This document shows positions 22,774 through 35,261 of a stretch of DNA of 64,000 nucleotides, piece after piece. The DNA comes from Lindgomyces ingoldianus (Eukaryota; Ascomycota; Dothideomycetes; Pleosporales; Lindgomycetaceae). The stretch is from contig NW_022985162.1 in NCBI RefSeq assembly GCF_010093535.1, forward strand, positions 1,793,428 through 1,857,427, in the 5' to 3' direction. The notes beneath the pieces are model-generated. The model did no database searches. It was not told the origin of the DNA and was given only the letters and a program-made list of their open reading frames with translations. How positions within the stretch are numbered: the first letter of the stretch is position 1; every line of letters starts with the position of its first letter. Both the position numbers and the translations under genes were made by a program.

Positions 22774-24373
22774 GTTGAATCTGGCTTTTGAAGTTAGGTT
22801 AGATAGACAAAGCTGCAATGTGGCAGGTACAGATCGATGCGACACCGGTGAACGGAGAGGCTCCTCGAAAGACTAAGAACTAACGTTAGAGCGCAGGATT
22901 GAGGGAAGATGGGGGGCTGAGTGTGGGCGAACAGGCAGTGCGATGGACGGTTCACGTTGTTGCCTAATCACAGTGCCACAACAGGCGGGGTTGTTCTGTC
23001 CGATACTTGCACTTGTAGTAGGAAGGCAAAGGCACTGAGGAAGCAGCAATTGAGAATAGAGACGAATCCTTGAGGGGACTCAGGAGTCAGAGGGAGAGGT
23101 CATATGTGGGCCATCGCATGACTGACCATGGGTGACCTAACTATACACCAGGGGGGGTTCCTTATCTCAGCTAGCTCAGCCGGGGTGATGAAGAACCGAG
23201 AAGGCACAAGCCACCATGTATAGTGCTACTCTAAACAGAGTATAGCCTAGGGGCTCGCAGTTTCTAACTCCTGTACGGATTAGCTAGGGCTCTCTTATTA
23301 GCTGTCTAAAAAACATTTAGGTATAATTTTCTTTATAAATTAGCTTAACTATACTATATTTTATTTTCTCCATTTAATAGAGGGCCGGAGATCAACACGT
23401 ATATATAGCTTGCCAATTGGCCACAGCGATGCATTGAGCATACGCTGGACCAAGTGACAAGATGTCTACATGCAGGATTACGAGCTAAATATTTGCAACT
23501 TGAGTCTGATTGGAGGCAGACACTGGCAGGGACGACGGCCGAACCGCTTCGGCTAGAGGGCTGGCATGATGCAGGTGATGGGGCTGAAGGATAGTCCAGT
23601 ATAAGAAACGTTTCGCGTGGCAGTCGAGGTTTGGCGATAGAGCGCTTTCGTTTCACTACCAAGTAAGGTTCTTAGCTACAATTGCTGTGGCTAAGTACTC
23701 TGACACAGCCTGTTCTTGTCATGACAGAGGCACTGCGACCAGATCTCGAGCAAAGCCTTTGCCAAGCCCTGTACTGGGAATGCGGGGTAAAGAAGTCAAG
23801 ACAGTGCTTAACTCGGGTTAGGTCCGCACATCTTAATATTACATAATAACATCGTTATGTCTGCTTTGTGACTTAAGATTGCCGCCTGTAACTACTGACC
23901 TTCGTGGCGGGTTTGCGTTGGCATCACGTCTATCAGTAATGATGGCTTAGGGCTAAGTAATAAAGTATTGCATGCCTTGTAGAATTGATTTGTTCGAATC
24001 TTAAGCAAACGATAAGACGAATGGCATTGCCGACGGTTTAAAGCACGTTGAGCGCAAACCACTCGACAAGGCAATAAGCCGGATATAACTTTTAGGTAAG
24101 GGCTGCAACATAGCTTAATTGCCAACTGTATTCAACGCTACTATTATTTTGATAGAAACAATGATTACTGATAGGCTGTCGGTTAGTTCGAAGTCAAGGT
24201 ACTACTCTTCTATTCCAGGGCACAGTGTTTTCGGCCACACCGGGGGGGAGGTTCTTCTTTTATTGTGCAAGAGGCATCCTAGATATATTACAGGTACTAT
24301 TCACACACTCCCGCTCGGAGCACAGAAAAATGTGTTTATGCTAAAACAAGACCCCAAACCAAGGAAACCAAAT
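22774..24373. other. Intergenic/accessory sequence upstream of the zinc-finger gene
   Basis: 1.6 kb. It includes the zinc-finger promoter region, an AT-rich patch at about 23280-23380 resembling RIP-affected DNA, and unassigned sequence up to the LPD1 stop. A short minus-strand frame (23354-23662) and others match nothing I know. TTCGAATC at about 23993 looks like a tRNA B-box but no cloverleaf can be folded around it. Confidence 0.45.
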
Positions 24374-26177
24374 CTAGTAGTGGATGGCCTTGTCATACGT
24401 TGCCATCGCGGCCTCTTTGAAAGCTTCGGATAGCGTCGGGTGAGCGTGTGATGTTCGCGCAACATCTGAAGCAACGTTAGCAAGATAGGAACAGTAATAG
24501 ATTAGAATGTACTTACCTTCTGAGCTGGCACCATATTCAAGAGCGAGGGTACCTTCAGCAATCATCTCGCCAGCATTGGGGCCAACGATGTGAACGCCCA
24601 ATATCCGGTCGGTCTCAGCATCCGAGATGAACTTGACCATACCTTCACTGTCCAGATTCGTCTTGGCTCTCGAGTTGGCGGAGAAGGGGAAAGTTCCCAC
24701 TTTGTATTTAACGCCAGCGGCCTTGAGCTCCTGCTCGTTCTGTCCAACCCAGGCAACCTCAGGGTGCGTGTACATGACTGATGGAATGGCGCCGTAGTTA
24801 ACGTGGCCGTATCCTTTGGTGAGATATTCAACGGCTGCGACACCCTCTTCTTCAGCTTTGTGCGCCAACATAGGACCAAAGGTAACATCTCCAATGACTC
24901 GGATATGTGGAATTTTCGTACGGTATTCTTGATCGATGACAAGGCGTCCCTTCTCGTCGGTCTCAATACCAATGTTCTCCAGGCCCAGCCCGGCGGTGTA
25001 GGGTCGGCGGCCGATAGCGACGAGGACGACATCTGCGTCAAGCTACGCCTATGTAAGCTAGCATGTCCTAATATTCGCACACATGAAAAACTTACAGCTT
25101 CTTCCTTACCTCCTTTTGCAGCCTCTGTGTTGATCTTGACCCCCTCACCAGAATCATCACCACCCATAACCTTGGTATTCAACTTGAACTTCATACCCTG
25201 CTTCGTGAGCATTTTCTGTGTCATCTTTGCGATTTCGGCGTCCATGCCTGGTCCACCGATCTGGCCTAAGAACTCGACAACGGTAACTTCGGCGCCCAAC
25301 CTAGACCATACGGAGCCCTAGCGCAACAATTAGCGGAATTCCTTCATGAACTACGAGGTTTATCCCACCATTTCGAGTCCGATAATGCCACCTCCGATGA
25401 CAACCATCTTCTTTGGCACCTCTTGCAGCGCAATAGCACCGGTACTTGTAATAACCTTCTTCTCGTCAATAGTCAAGCCCGGGAATGGTGTAGCCTCAGA
25501 GCCGGTAGCAATGAAGATGTTTTTGCCCTTCACAGAAGTTTCTCCGCCATCGATGAGGTTGACTGCAACCGTGTGCTCGTCTTGGAAAGCACCGGTGCCC
25601 TTGATGTATTCGACGTTGTTCTTCTTGAATAAGAACTCGATGCCTTTGGTCAATCCAGACACGGACGTCTCCTTAGCCTTCATCATGGCCCCAAGGTTGA
25701 GCGCAACATCGCCGACTTCGATACCACGATTCTTGGTGTCGTGGAGAATCTGGTGGTACAGGTGCGAATTGTTGAGGAGGGACTTAGAGGGGATACAGCC
25801 AACATTCAAACATGTTCCTCCGAGACTGCCGCGCTTCTCGATGCAGGCGACCTAGAGCGAGAATAGTCAGACATTGTCCTTCAATGCCGAAGTTCATTTG
25901 TTAGCAAACCTTGAGACCAGCTTGTCCGGCTTTGATAGCTGCGACATATCCCGCAACGCCTCCGCCGATGATGACCAAGTCATTCTCTTCTGCCCCGCAA
26001 TTAACATCTGACCATCGGGAAACCCGGGGATTAATGTGACTAACCAGCTTCCGAGGCGTATCCTCGTCGTACCCTTTCCTGGAAGTAGATGTTTGAAGCG
26101 CGGAAGGTGCTGTGAGCTCCTCCGGCTGGCCGCAGCAGTGCCTTTGGTGCGCGGCGCGGCACAATGGACCGGAACAT
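24374..26177 (-). CDS. LPD1: Dihydrolipoyl dehydrogenase, mitochondrial E3
   Basis: The FAD enzyme that reoxidises dihydrolipoamide in the pyruvate, 2-oxoglutarate and branched-chain dehydrogenase complexes and the glycine cleavage system. Exons (minus): 26177-26045, 25989-25910, 25851-25369, 25317-25096, 25042-24517 and 24465-24374 (511 aa, the usual size). The start gives [16 protein letters not shown], an Arg-rich mitochondrial presequence. Next come the FAD-binding loop [17 protein letters not shown], the redox disulfide [15 protein letters not shown], the NAD-binding region ([11 protein letters not shown] then [11 protein letters not shown] across an intron), the second FAD motif ([19 protein letters not shown]), and the C-terminal His/Glu catalytic pair in [10 protein letters not shown]. 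Five introns of 51-58 bases break it up, so no single frame shows the whole protein. Confidence 0.96.
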
Positions 26178-26465
26178 GGCGCAACAGGAAGAGAGATCTA
26201 GAGGTTGGGAGAGCCGCGATTAGCACGGCGGAAAAGAGAAAAGAGGTCAATGGATGAGATGACGGAGAGCGAGATGTGTTGAGCTTTGGGACTTTTGCTG
26301 CCCGTTGAGCCCGGTTGATGCGGCTAGTGCCGGTGTGGCGCTTGTGGCTGACCAATTCACTCTTCCACTTGTCAACCCGCGGCTCTGGAGGTAATAGCTT
26401 GGACCTGTACTAATCATTATATTGCTATCTAGAAGTTACGAAATCCGCCTCGTGGTATTTGCGAT

Positions 26466-29094
26466 CTATTCGGCCTCATTCAGATTTGTTGTGGTCAAAA
26501 GCCTCCTCAAGAGTTCACCTGCTGACTTGCATGCCCACCTGATAGTCTCCTTCTCGCCTTTGTTCGCCGCAATGTCTGTCTTGCTGACTACCTTTTTGAG
26601 GAAGTATTGCAAGCCTGTGACCATCTCTGGTTCACCGTCAGCTTTAATAAAGATCTCCAGCAGTCCCTTTTCGTCCCTGCCTTCCTTTGCTCCTTTCTGA
26701 GACTGGAGGATTACTGTGACAAGTATGATCTCGAGCAGTGTTCTCGTTTTTGATTGTAGGTATGGGAAGTTGAGTGTTTTGAGACTGCTTATAGGGAGTC
26801 CGCCACTGGCAATGAGGGCCCCGTAAAATTTTCCCAGGTTGACCAGCCTTCTCAAGGAGACATCATTGCTGATGCTATCGTTCTCACCGTCAGAACATCC
26901 ATCATCGTCAGCCTCCTCCTCCTCCTTCTTCTCACCCAAACTCTTGAAAACATCCCATAGTGCGAATTGGAAACATTTTTTAAGTTTGTGCTCCGAGCAA
27001 TACTTTCGAGCGATAAGGGTGTAGTACGGGTTGTAGCCCTTCTCGCAACCTGCGCAATGTACGATGACCCGGGGAATCTCAACCTCTTGAGACTTCTTCA
27101 GATTCAGCTTCATGAGACGCAGGTGAGCATCTTTGAAATCTGTAGCCGACATGATAGTGATAAAAATCGCTCGACGAATGTCTGTGTTCATGCGCTGCTC
27201 TCGGGCTAATTGAAGCAAGTCAACCTCGCCCTCGTCATCGAGGTCATCAGAAGCCGGTGGGTTCTGCCCGCTGCTCGTTTTCTCCTGTGGCGGAACACCA
27301 TCTACAGTATCATTTCGCCAACTCGCCCCAATAAGCCACCATTTACCTTTCTTTTCAGCATCTCTGACATCCGCCAGACCAATCCGTAAGGGCTCTGTCC
27401 CTTTTAGATTGCGGGTATTCAGGGAGCCAAGCTGTTTCTTCATCCTGGTCGTATGTTCAGATACTATGGTTGACGCGGTCAACCCAGTCTTCATCCTATT
27501 GTTCTTGAGACTATTGATAGTCTCAATCATGAACCTGGTCCGTACAGGTAGGGTGTCTTCTCCAACCTCGCTGACTGACTTCTGAAGTAGTAGCACAATG
27601 TCCTTGAGCGATGTGGGGTCATCCTGCCGCAGCTGGGAGCCGGAAACTTTGATGATCCTCAGGAGCAACTCAGTGTTAATATCAGAGAGTTCATTCAGAA
27701 AGAGCTTGATGTAATCGAACACCAGATTGCTTCCGACAATCTGGAAGCTATAGAGCTCCGCAAGTAAAGATATGAGATTGGCTCCTTGCTTTCCCGTTCC
27801 CATTTTGTTTGCCTGGTAATGCGTGTCGAAATCCGTAACGATGCGTTCAACCATCTGGGCTCCGAAATCGGTTCCGATGACTTTGTAGATCGCAGCGATG
27901 AATCCCGCATGGAGAATCAAGAAAGTGTCCGGGAGGGAGGTGTCAGAAGAAACGATTCCAATGAGCAGATCCACAAATGTTGTGTTCACATAACCCCGAG
28001 CATTATTCTGGTAGACTTGTTCAACTTCCCGGAGAATTGTCAACATGTTCGCTTCCGAAAGCCTATTGAGAAGCCCTTGAATCTGCCTCCGAAGTCTCAT
28101 AAGCGCTTCAGCATCCGATGATGAAGGCGCTCTCAGCGAAGGTGGTATATACTTAGCTACCTGCGGGGTAGTTGATGTGGCCGGGGCTATGTATGGGTTT
28201 TCCCTCACACGCGGCTCGGGGGCCTCATAGTCTTCATCGGAAGAGTCCTTCAAGCTCTCGCTTAGGTCCTCGTCTTCGTCTGATCCTAGCTCCATCGAGT
28301 CCTCGAGGTCAGAATCGAGGTCACTCGAACTCAAAGCTGATTCTCCCAAAGCTTTCCGTCTCTTGCTCGCAAGCCAATCCTCGTCTTCCGGCCGCTTGCG
28401 CTTTGGGGCATGACCGCCAGGATTATCCTCGTCGCTGTCCAATGCACCTAAATCCGCAAATAGATCATCCAATCCGTCATCATTACGAGCTTTTGACTTC
28501 TTGCCCTTGAATCCCAATCTCTTCTCGAGCGCTGCGATATCAGCATCATCTTGCGCCAGTCTGTCTCTCACTCCCCGGGAAATGCGAGGAGGCGGATATG
28601 GGGATGTTCGTTGTTCCGGTGGTGATTCTGGTTCTGGGAGGGACATTTTCAGGATGCCTTTCAGCGGTTTCTGAGCATCTCTTTTGACCGGGACTGGTTT
28701 AGTTGGGAGAGGTTCCTCCTTGCTGAACCCCTCCTCCTCATCTTCTAGATCTGGCTCATTTCGAGTAGAAAATGCGGCCTTCCGACCTTGGCTATGCTTC
28801 TTCTGTGCCTTCTTCTCCACCCGGTCCGCCTTTCGACGTTGTTTGCGGTTGAGTGGCCCGGCGCCTCCTCGCACAGCCTTGACTCGATGCGCGGGATCTA
28901 CATCTGATTAGCAAGTTATTTGAGACTAAGATGCGATGCGCGGCAATACAATCGCACTGCTGTGTCGGTGACAGTCGTCGAGTTGGAGCGTAACCTGACG
29001 CATCCACAACCCAGGAAAAAAAAATTTGCATACCTCCAAACTGATCTCGGAGCTCCTTGGGCAACTTCGGGCCCCCAAACTGTCGCTGGCGCAT
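26466..29094 (-). CDS. SGD1: Nucleolar MIF4G/MA3 domain protein (Sgd1/NOM1)
   Basis: A nucleolar factor for 40S subunit maturation. Exons (minus) are 29094-29034 and 28897-26466 (830 aa), joined across a 136-base intron that contains a run of A. The N-terminus MRQRQFGGPKLPKELRDQFG followed by a basic segment (GPLNRKQRRKADRVEKKAQ) is typical. Then come an acidic, low-complexity region with nuclear-type signals (about 60-240), an MIF4G domain (about 265-470; LRRQIQGLLNRLSEANML, and GFIAAIYKVIGTDFGAQM) and an MA3 domain from about 580 (DIRRAIFITIMSATDFKDAH). The coding ATG needs the first small exon; the long frame alone starts at a non-ATG codon. Divergent from SRP14. Confidence 0.93.
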
Positions 29095-29272
29095 CCTGTC
29101 GAGAAGAGGAAGTTGGTTGGGAAAAAAGTTGAAGCAATCGGAGGTTTTCTGTTTCCGCGCCCGCCCCGCACATCACCGAACCAGCGGCCCATCCCACCTT
29201 AATTTCACCACCACTACACCACGCCCCACCATTCACGAATGGAAGAAACGTCATAGTATCCGAGTTCACAAA
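29095..29272. promoter_or_regulatory. Divergent SGD1-SRP14 promoter
   Basis: Only 178 bases separate the two start codons, so the two genes must share promoter DNA. The part next to SRP14 is C-rich on the + strand (CCACCACTACACCACGCCCC), like a fungal core promoter. I saw no canonical TATA box. Confidence 0.6.
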
Positions 29273-29760
29273 ATGCCCGGAGAACATATGAGCAATGATG
29301 AGGTATATCTAACCGTCTTCTAATCTCACGCCACGCCTCTAACCTTGATTGACCACAGTTCTTCGCAAAACTCACCAACCTTTTCGAACTCAACCGCAAG
29401 AAAGGACATGGCTCCGTCTACCTCACCCAGAAGCGCATGACCATACCCCCTGACACCGACGGTTCTTCTCCAGCCAAAGTCCTAGACGACCCATTATGGG
29501 ACACGCACCCCGAGAATCCCCTTCCAATCATAGTTCGAGCGAATAACAACAAGTCGTCAAAGCAACCGGGTACAGACAGAGAAGACGTTAACAAGATCAA
29601 AATCTCGACGCTTGTACAGCCGGATCAACTAGATGCCTTCTATGTGCGCTATGCAGAGGTATGCAAGGCCGGGATGAGTGGACTGAAGAAGCGGGACAAG
29701 AAGAAGAAGAAGAAAGAGAAGAAGAAGAAGAAGGGTGGGGAGGGCGAGGCCAAAGGCTGA
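29273..29760 (+). CDS. SRP14: Signal recognition particle subunit SRP14
   Basis: Component of the Alu domain of the SRP, which slows elongation while the ribosome is brought to the ER. Exons are 29273-29302 and 29359-29760 (143 aa). The start encodes MPGEHMSNDE, then after the intron FFAKLTNLFELNRKKGHGSV and YLTQKRM, the characteristic N-terminal Alu-binding fold. KIKISTLVQPDQLDAFYVRY is the conserved C-terminal beta-strand/helix. The protein ends in a Lys-rich tail (KKRDKKKKKKEKKKKK), as in other SRP14 proteins. An in-frame extension upstream lacks an ATG before the antisense SGD1 exon and is not used. Confidence 0.95.
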
Positions 29761-30091
29761 AAATGCTGGGGAATTGGTGTCGACAGATTGATTATTCGGA
29801 CAGGATGGATCGGTATCACCGTGCAATTCTAAATCATGCACACTTCGATTGCGGCAACCGCCCAACGGGCCACTTTGTGTACGGTATATCCGTGGACCAC
29901 AGCATTGCTCCAGGGGCATACGTCCAATATGCCCCCATTGCAGGTAGTTGGGGACGCTGAGACGCCAATCTCGATCAATCGAGGGTACTATATTATAGAA
30001 TCTGGTCAAACTCAGACATAAATTACCAATTACAAAACCAAAAGCAGTCCCGGATTCCCACTTCACGATTCCTACAGCAGATTACTTCGAA
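29761..30091. other. Convergent intergenic region SRP14 / DOPA dioxygenase
   Basis: 331 bases between two converging genes; presumed 3' flanks. Nothing recognised. Confidence 0.5.
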
Positions 30092-30860
30092 CTACGATGT
30101 CTCCTTCTGCTTCTCCTTCATTCTTTTGAACAACTTCAAGTTCAGTGGTATAGGTTGTCCCATCCACGTCGCTCGCTGTGTGTGATCCCTTTCATCATCG
30201 CCAGTATTTGGATGAATCAGTGCTGAGAGCGGCCCCCTGTTAATCACCAGCCATGGGATAAAGGCTCCAAATTGCTCTAAGAAAACTTAGCAAGGCCATG
30301 GCTCCAGAGCGGACGTTCAGTACCTGGTGTGAATACATTCACTTCAAACATGCCTATTGGGTGAGGGCCAATGGGCCTATCCCAGACACGATAAATACGA
30401 AGTTCGGGGACTATTCATCGGTAAGACAGCGAAGACGTAATCCTGTAGGGCAGCGTACACTCTCGACGGACTCGTTCCCAAAGCTCGGTTGCAAATTTTA
30501 ACTCCTCGGCGTCGGTTTGGAGGAAGTAGACATGTATACTACAACCAAATCAGCACCGCCGTTACGTGCAAATAGAAGAGACTATACTCGAAGCCCCCAC
30601 GCCGTCCATTGGTTATTGGCTCTACGAATGAGCTGTATGCTATGCTCTTCTTTTTACCGGGTAGATTGACGAATGATTTTCCATCCTCTGATATCTCACT
30701 ATCTAGAGGTTAATTCCCCAGAGAATCTGGACCAAGGCTGAAACAAAGATCTTGTCGTGCTGTAGTGATATGAGAATGGGTGTACTGACTTTGAAAGTGG
30801 TGGAAGACCCTGGTAACCTTCCAAAGGCGAAGGATATGTATAGTAACTTGGATCTGACAT
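30092..30860 (-). CDS. DOPA 4,5-dioxygenase-family protein in five small exons
   Basis: Exons (minus) are 30860-30790, 30698-30588, 30538-30459, 30410-30324 and 30276-30092, summing to 534 bases (177 aa, normal for the family). Every junction is GT-AG and restores a recognised family motif: NGRRGGF|DIHVYFLQTD, RVRRE|FPELRIYRVW, then DRPIGPHPIGMFEVNVFTP, EQFGAFIPWLVINRG, PLSALIHPNTGDD and RDHTQRATWMGQPIPL. His residues in IHVYF, GPHP, IHPNT and DHT are the expected metal and active-site positions. The start encodes MSDPSYYTYPSPLEGYQGL. Family members open the ring of L-DOPA or related catechols extradiol-wise (for example DodA in Amanita muscaria, muscaflavin synthesis), but in most ascomycetes the substrate is unknown. 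No single reading frame longer than about 60 codons covers it, so it is easily missed. Confidence 0.88.
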
Positions 30861-31458
30861 GCTTGCAGCCACAGATATTTATTTAGTAGTTATAAACCGA
30901 CAATTTAAATCCTCTTATATACCCTCCTTTCGGGCCTTAGAAACAGATTTCGTAAGCGCGGAATTGAACGCGATGATGCCACGGAAGCCGGAAATTGGTA
31001 ATCTGACCTCTATCGGAATGATCAAGCAGCCGGATCTAGGGTCGCTCCGAAAGATTGAAGCATTCATGCTCCAACCCGGGACTCGGGAGTGGTTCTCTGT
31101 CTTGCTCCAAACACGACATTCACAGCGAGGTGTTCATGCGCCGCAACGCCACAAAGTTCATTGGTAGGAGCATCTGACCCTGTGCCCTTCTTTTAAAATC
31201 GGTCTAGTGCCTGATTCACAGCTCCAAGAGGTACAAGAAAGAGATTGTAAGAGCGTAGGGCCATGAAATAATCAGGACCAGGAGGGGGGTTCAGGAAACA
31301 GTAAGTGCATCACAGCCAGCCACATTAGAGTAGTTTTGTAGGCGCCGCTTGACTCACGCTCACCACCCCACTATGAATCATTTAAGAAGCTCTTAATTTC
31401 TTGAAGACAACGACAACACCACAACCTCAACGCACATTTCGGCCCAATTGCCCCCACC
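30861..31458. promoter_or_regulatory. Divergent intergenic region, DOPA dioxygenase / DED81
   Basis: 598 bases between two divergent start codons. The 100 bases before DED81 are C/A-rich leader. A + strand frame (30859-31167) is antisense to the dioxygenase start at one end, has no family match, and is not called. Confidence 0.45.
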
Positions 31459-33242
31459 ATGGCAGACCCGACCTATTATATCGATGAAGATGTCGGTGTA
31501 GACTCCAAAGCACAAACCGGCACTGAAGACCTTCCCTACAAGACTCTCGGTTTCGCTGTGCTCACCCATGGCGAGACTGCGAAGTTCCTCACACGCAAGA
31601 GCTTGAGCGGGGATGTGCCCGAGGGCTCGGATGCAACTTCGAGGCTAGAATGGAAGCCAGTTGCTAAGGCGGCTATGAAGAAGGCGATTAACTACGCCAA
31701 AGCCCAGCAGAAGAAGGCTGCCAGGGAACAGGAGCTGCTTGCAATGAGGATGAAGGAGGAAGCGGATCGAAAGAAGGTGCTTGACGAGGCAAAGAAGATT
31801 ATAATTAAGGAGGACACAAGCTTACCCCATGCGGAGAGGATCAAGCTAGACGAGACAGATCCGGCCAAGGTCAAGCTGGGCAACGGCTCAGATGTGAAGG
31901 GTACTAGAGTTCGAGTGTTTGGCAGAGTACACCGTGAGCGGAGACAAAAAGAAGTCATGTTTATCACACTCCGAGACGGATACGGGTTTATGCAGGTCAT
32001 CTTTACTGGTCCCCTCGCAAAGACGTACGATGCCTTGACGTTGACTCGAGAGACAAGCATGGAGATCCTCGGAGAGCTGAAGGAGGTTCCACCTGGTGCA
32101 CATGCGCCTAACAACCGCGAACTACACGCCGATTACTTCAAGATCCACGCGGGATGCAAAGCAGCAGGCGGCGACGACGCCATCACCAATAGGGTATCAA
32201 AGGACACTGAGCACGCGACACTGCTAGACTTACGCCATCTCACCCTTCGAGGGGAAAACGCATCCAAGGTCTTGATCGTTCGGGATGCCGTCGAGTACGC
32301 GTTCAACATCGTCTACAAAGAGCTCCGCATGCGAAAAGTTAGCCCTCCAGCTCTCGTCCAAACCCAGGTCGAAGGAGGTGCCACGCTCTTCAAGTTTAAC
32401 TACTACCATGAGGAGGCATATCTCACCCAATCCTCCCAACTATATCTCGAGACATGTCTGCCCTCAATGGGCGATGTCTACTGTATCGAGAAGTCATTCC
32501 GAGCAGAGAAGTCTCTGACCCGTCGCCACTTGGCCGAGTACTCTCACGTTGAGGCCGAGCTGGATTTCATTACCTTCGATGACCTCCTTGAGCATCTAGA
32601 ACTAGTCATGTGTCGTGTTCTTGAAGTCACTATGTCTGATCCTACGGTCAAGCAGTACATCATGGACCTCAACCCCGAGTTCCAGATTCCGGAGCGACCA
32701 TTCAAGCGGATGAAGTACACCGAAGCCATTGATTGGCTTGTGGAGCATGGAATCCTGAACGAAGACAACGAGCCGCACAAATTCGGCGACGACATTGCTG
32801 AAGCTGCCGAGCGCAAGATGACAGACATCATCAACCGGCCCATCTTCCTGACACACTTCCCAGCAGAGATCAAAGCTTTCTACATGCCCAAGGATAAAGA
32901 TGATCCCCGAGTCACTGAGAGCGTGGACTGCTTGATGCCTGGCGTTGGGGAGATTGTGGGTGGTAGTATGAGGATCTACGATTATGATGAGTTGATAGCG
33001 GCATTCAAGAGAGTGGACATTGATCCTGCCCCATACTACTGGTACACCGACCAGCGAAAGTAAGTCCACGATACCCTCTCCCAGAGGTCCATGACAGCGG
33101 CTAACATAGTTACAGATACGGCAGCTCTCCCCACGGCGGCTATGGTCTCGGTCTCGAGCGTTTCCTAGCATGGCTTTGCAAGCAGCATACAGTCCGTGAC
33201 TGCTGTCTGTACCCACGATATTTTGGCCGCTGCAAGCCGTGA
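31459..33242 (+). CDS. DED81: Asparaginyl-tRNA synthetase, cytosolic
   Basis: Charges tRNA-Asn with asparagine in the cytosol. Exons are 31459-33059 and 33116-33242 (575 aa). After [13 protein letters not shown] comes a eukaryote-specific N-terminal extension with a long charged helix ([19 protein letters not shown], about 78-120). The OB-fold anticodon-binding domain follows ([35 protein letters not shown], about 150-240), then the class II catalytic core: motif 2 [21 protein letters not shown] (trimmed at the ends) and motif 3 [14 protein letters not shown] in the second exon. [13 protein letters not shown] is also typical of AsnRS/AspRS. The Kozak context (CCACCATGG) is strong. Confidence 0.96.
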
Positions 33243-35261
33243 TTGATTTGCTAACGTTCACTCACTTTCTTTTTAAAGCCCTTTCCCTCCCTAAACCGAC
33301 TTTTGTCTCTTTAGCGTATCCAGGGGTAGATCACAGTGGCGCGATACATAATGCTAGGTGGAATGACCACACTAGTTTCCCCATTTCCCTCTTCCGGACA
33401 CGAGGCGCGATAATAGACAGATCATACCCAATCATTTCCTAATAAACTCATCCGTGTGTCTGTGTCTCATAACATAAACATCGTCCTCCTTCCGTGACTC
33501 AAATGTCCCCCGTTCCCTGCCCCACCTAATTTGCCTCACATCATATCATACCATCATATCATATTACAACACAGGCATCAAACATACTTAATATGTTGTT
33601 TGTCTGCCTTCAAGGCCATTGCTCACTGAACTCGGAGCCCTGGTGTGCCTGTCTTGCATGGATGACGTTGCCTGTTTTGGATGTGCGTGACGTGTCATTA
33701 TGAGGATGAGTCTGCGAGTAAGGCTCCCCGTCAGCCTGGGATTCGTTGTGAAACATAGGGATGGTTTGGGAAGTAAAGCATGTTTGCGGCAAGGAAAGGA
33801 GGGGATTAATATCATAGTGTATGTTTTCTTCTCATCTGTGTGATCTGACTTGCCAGTGAGTGGCTCATATTGTTTCCTGAACAGGGCTGAGTTGGCGCGA
33901 AAAATTGGACCGCCCATGTTACGAAGAGTCTCCCTTGTAGATTAAGATGGTGCTACCGAAGAGTGGGCATTCTGATAGCTCTTCCAAATTTCTATTTCTA
34001 CCTTCATGGCATCAAATCCAATAACAGACAAAGTTTCGATGACGCCACCAGTACCTTCTATCTTTACAGCGAGCTACATGATATATTGATACATCTGGCC
34101 TGCCCAGCCTCAGGCGGAATTATTTGCAAAAGCCTCGTTCTCTATTCTTTTTGGAGTCTGAATCGGGGGCGGGAAATATAGATTCGATAGTCTGGTCACA
34201 TATCCCCGCCTCTATTCTACGTATATAAAACCGGAGAGAACAACCTATGCCAAAGAGAAAAGAAGGCTTATACACTCGAGTCTAGTTTTCTAGGGCGAAA
34301 GGATTCCGCCTTAGAGGCCTAATAAAAGCATTGCAATACCGTGTCGTAACCGTTTCGCCTTTCCGCAACTAGATAAACCGAAATAGAAGAAAGATATGTA
34401 TCCTCTTTGGTGGGCACTAGGAAGCGCTTGCCATGCATGTATGTACAACTACCTATCTTGAGAGATGTGTCCTCAGTCCCTGCGTTAATTGGTTGTAAAA
34501 GTTCTGTGGCAATAGCACGATGACGTGTGCTTTCAATATATCCTGGAAAGCACGTGTTCAGTTCAAGGCACACATGAGGAGCTAATCGATCTCTCGAACT
34601 TCCCATCCAATGCTTTGTCTGGATACCTATTCATAAACTACGCCTCCTGGACGTGCCTCCGCCTTCCCCTCGGGCCGCCTCAGGCCTCGAAGAGCTGGAA
34701 AATTGGCTCGACTCTCAACGGTAGGCGAAGAAGACCAGACTATCTTTCTACTGACAATCAATCAAACTCAAACGAACGTCCATATACACCGAAAAACTTA
34801 CGTTATTTGTCTCTCTACACCGCAGAAGATGTGACGAGAATCTGAACAAAGTCCTCCCTCAATTGCAAAATAACGAAGGAAATTTCAAGCTCAATCACCC
34901 ATCTGTCATTCATATATTACATACTCTGTCGAGAAGACCTAAGCCAAGGGTATGCTTCTCGAGAAAAAGATTTCCATCCTATCCATTCTGCGTAACAAAA
35001 CAGGCTCCGCTCCAGAAAAGGGGACCGAGTGGTCCTTTAAACTCCGTGATAAAGCTCCGTGATAAGGCTCCATGCCTGGAGCTACGCACTATCCTGCTGG
35101 GAAAGCCCAGAAAAAAAACTCCTCGCTATGCATGGGGTAGAGGGAAACAGCTCTTGAAACCCAGACCCGACCCAGACAGAGAAATGAGAGAGGAAGAAAT
35201 CGCAGTCTAAAAACACATTGATGATGAGAAGAAACAGACCACGACCCGGAGACCAGCGCAT
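33243..35261. other. Long convergent intergenic region DED81 / RCO1
   Basis: About 2 kb without a supported gene. It contains an imperfect CATATCATAC-type microsatellite at about 33539-33566, and a 13-base direct duplication of CTCCGTGATAAG at about 35042-35067. AT-rich parts at 33960-34340 and 34740-34920 look like old transposon or relaxed DNA but show no recognisable protein remnant. Several ORFs of 70-115 codons on both strands match nothing I know. Confidence 0.5.

Noticed and set aside
23985..24000. TTCGAATC, a tRNA B-box-like motif
   Set aside because: No A-box at the right distance and no acceptor or anticodon stem could be formed around it.
29057..29272. Upstream extension of the SRP14 frame
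   Set aside because: The frame is open but runs antisense over the first SGD1 exon and has no ATG before the MPGEHMSNDE start; SRP14 proteins start at about that point.
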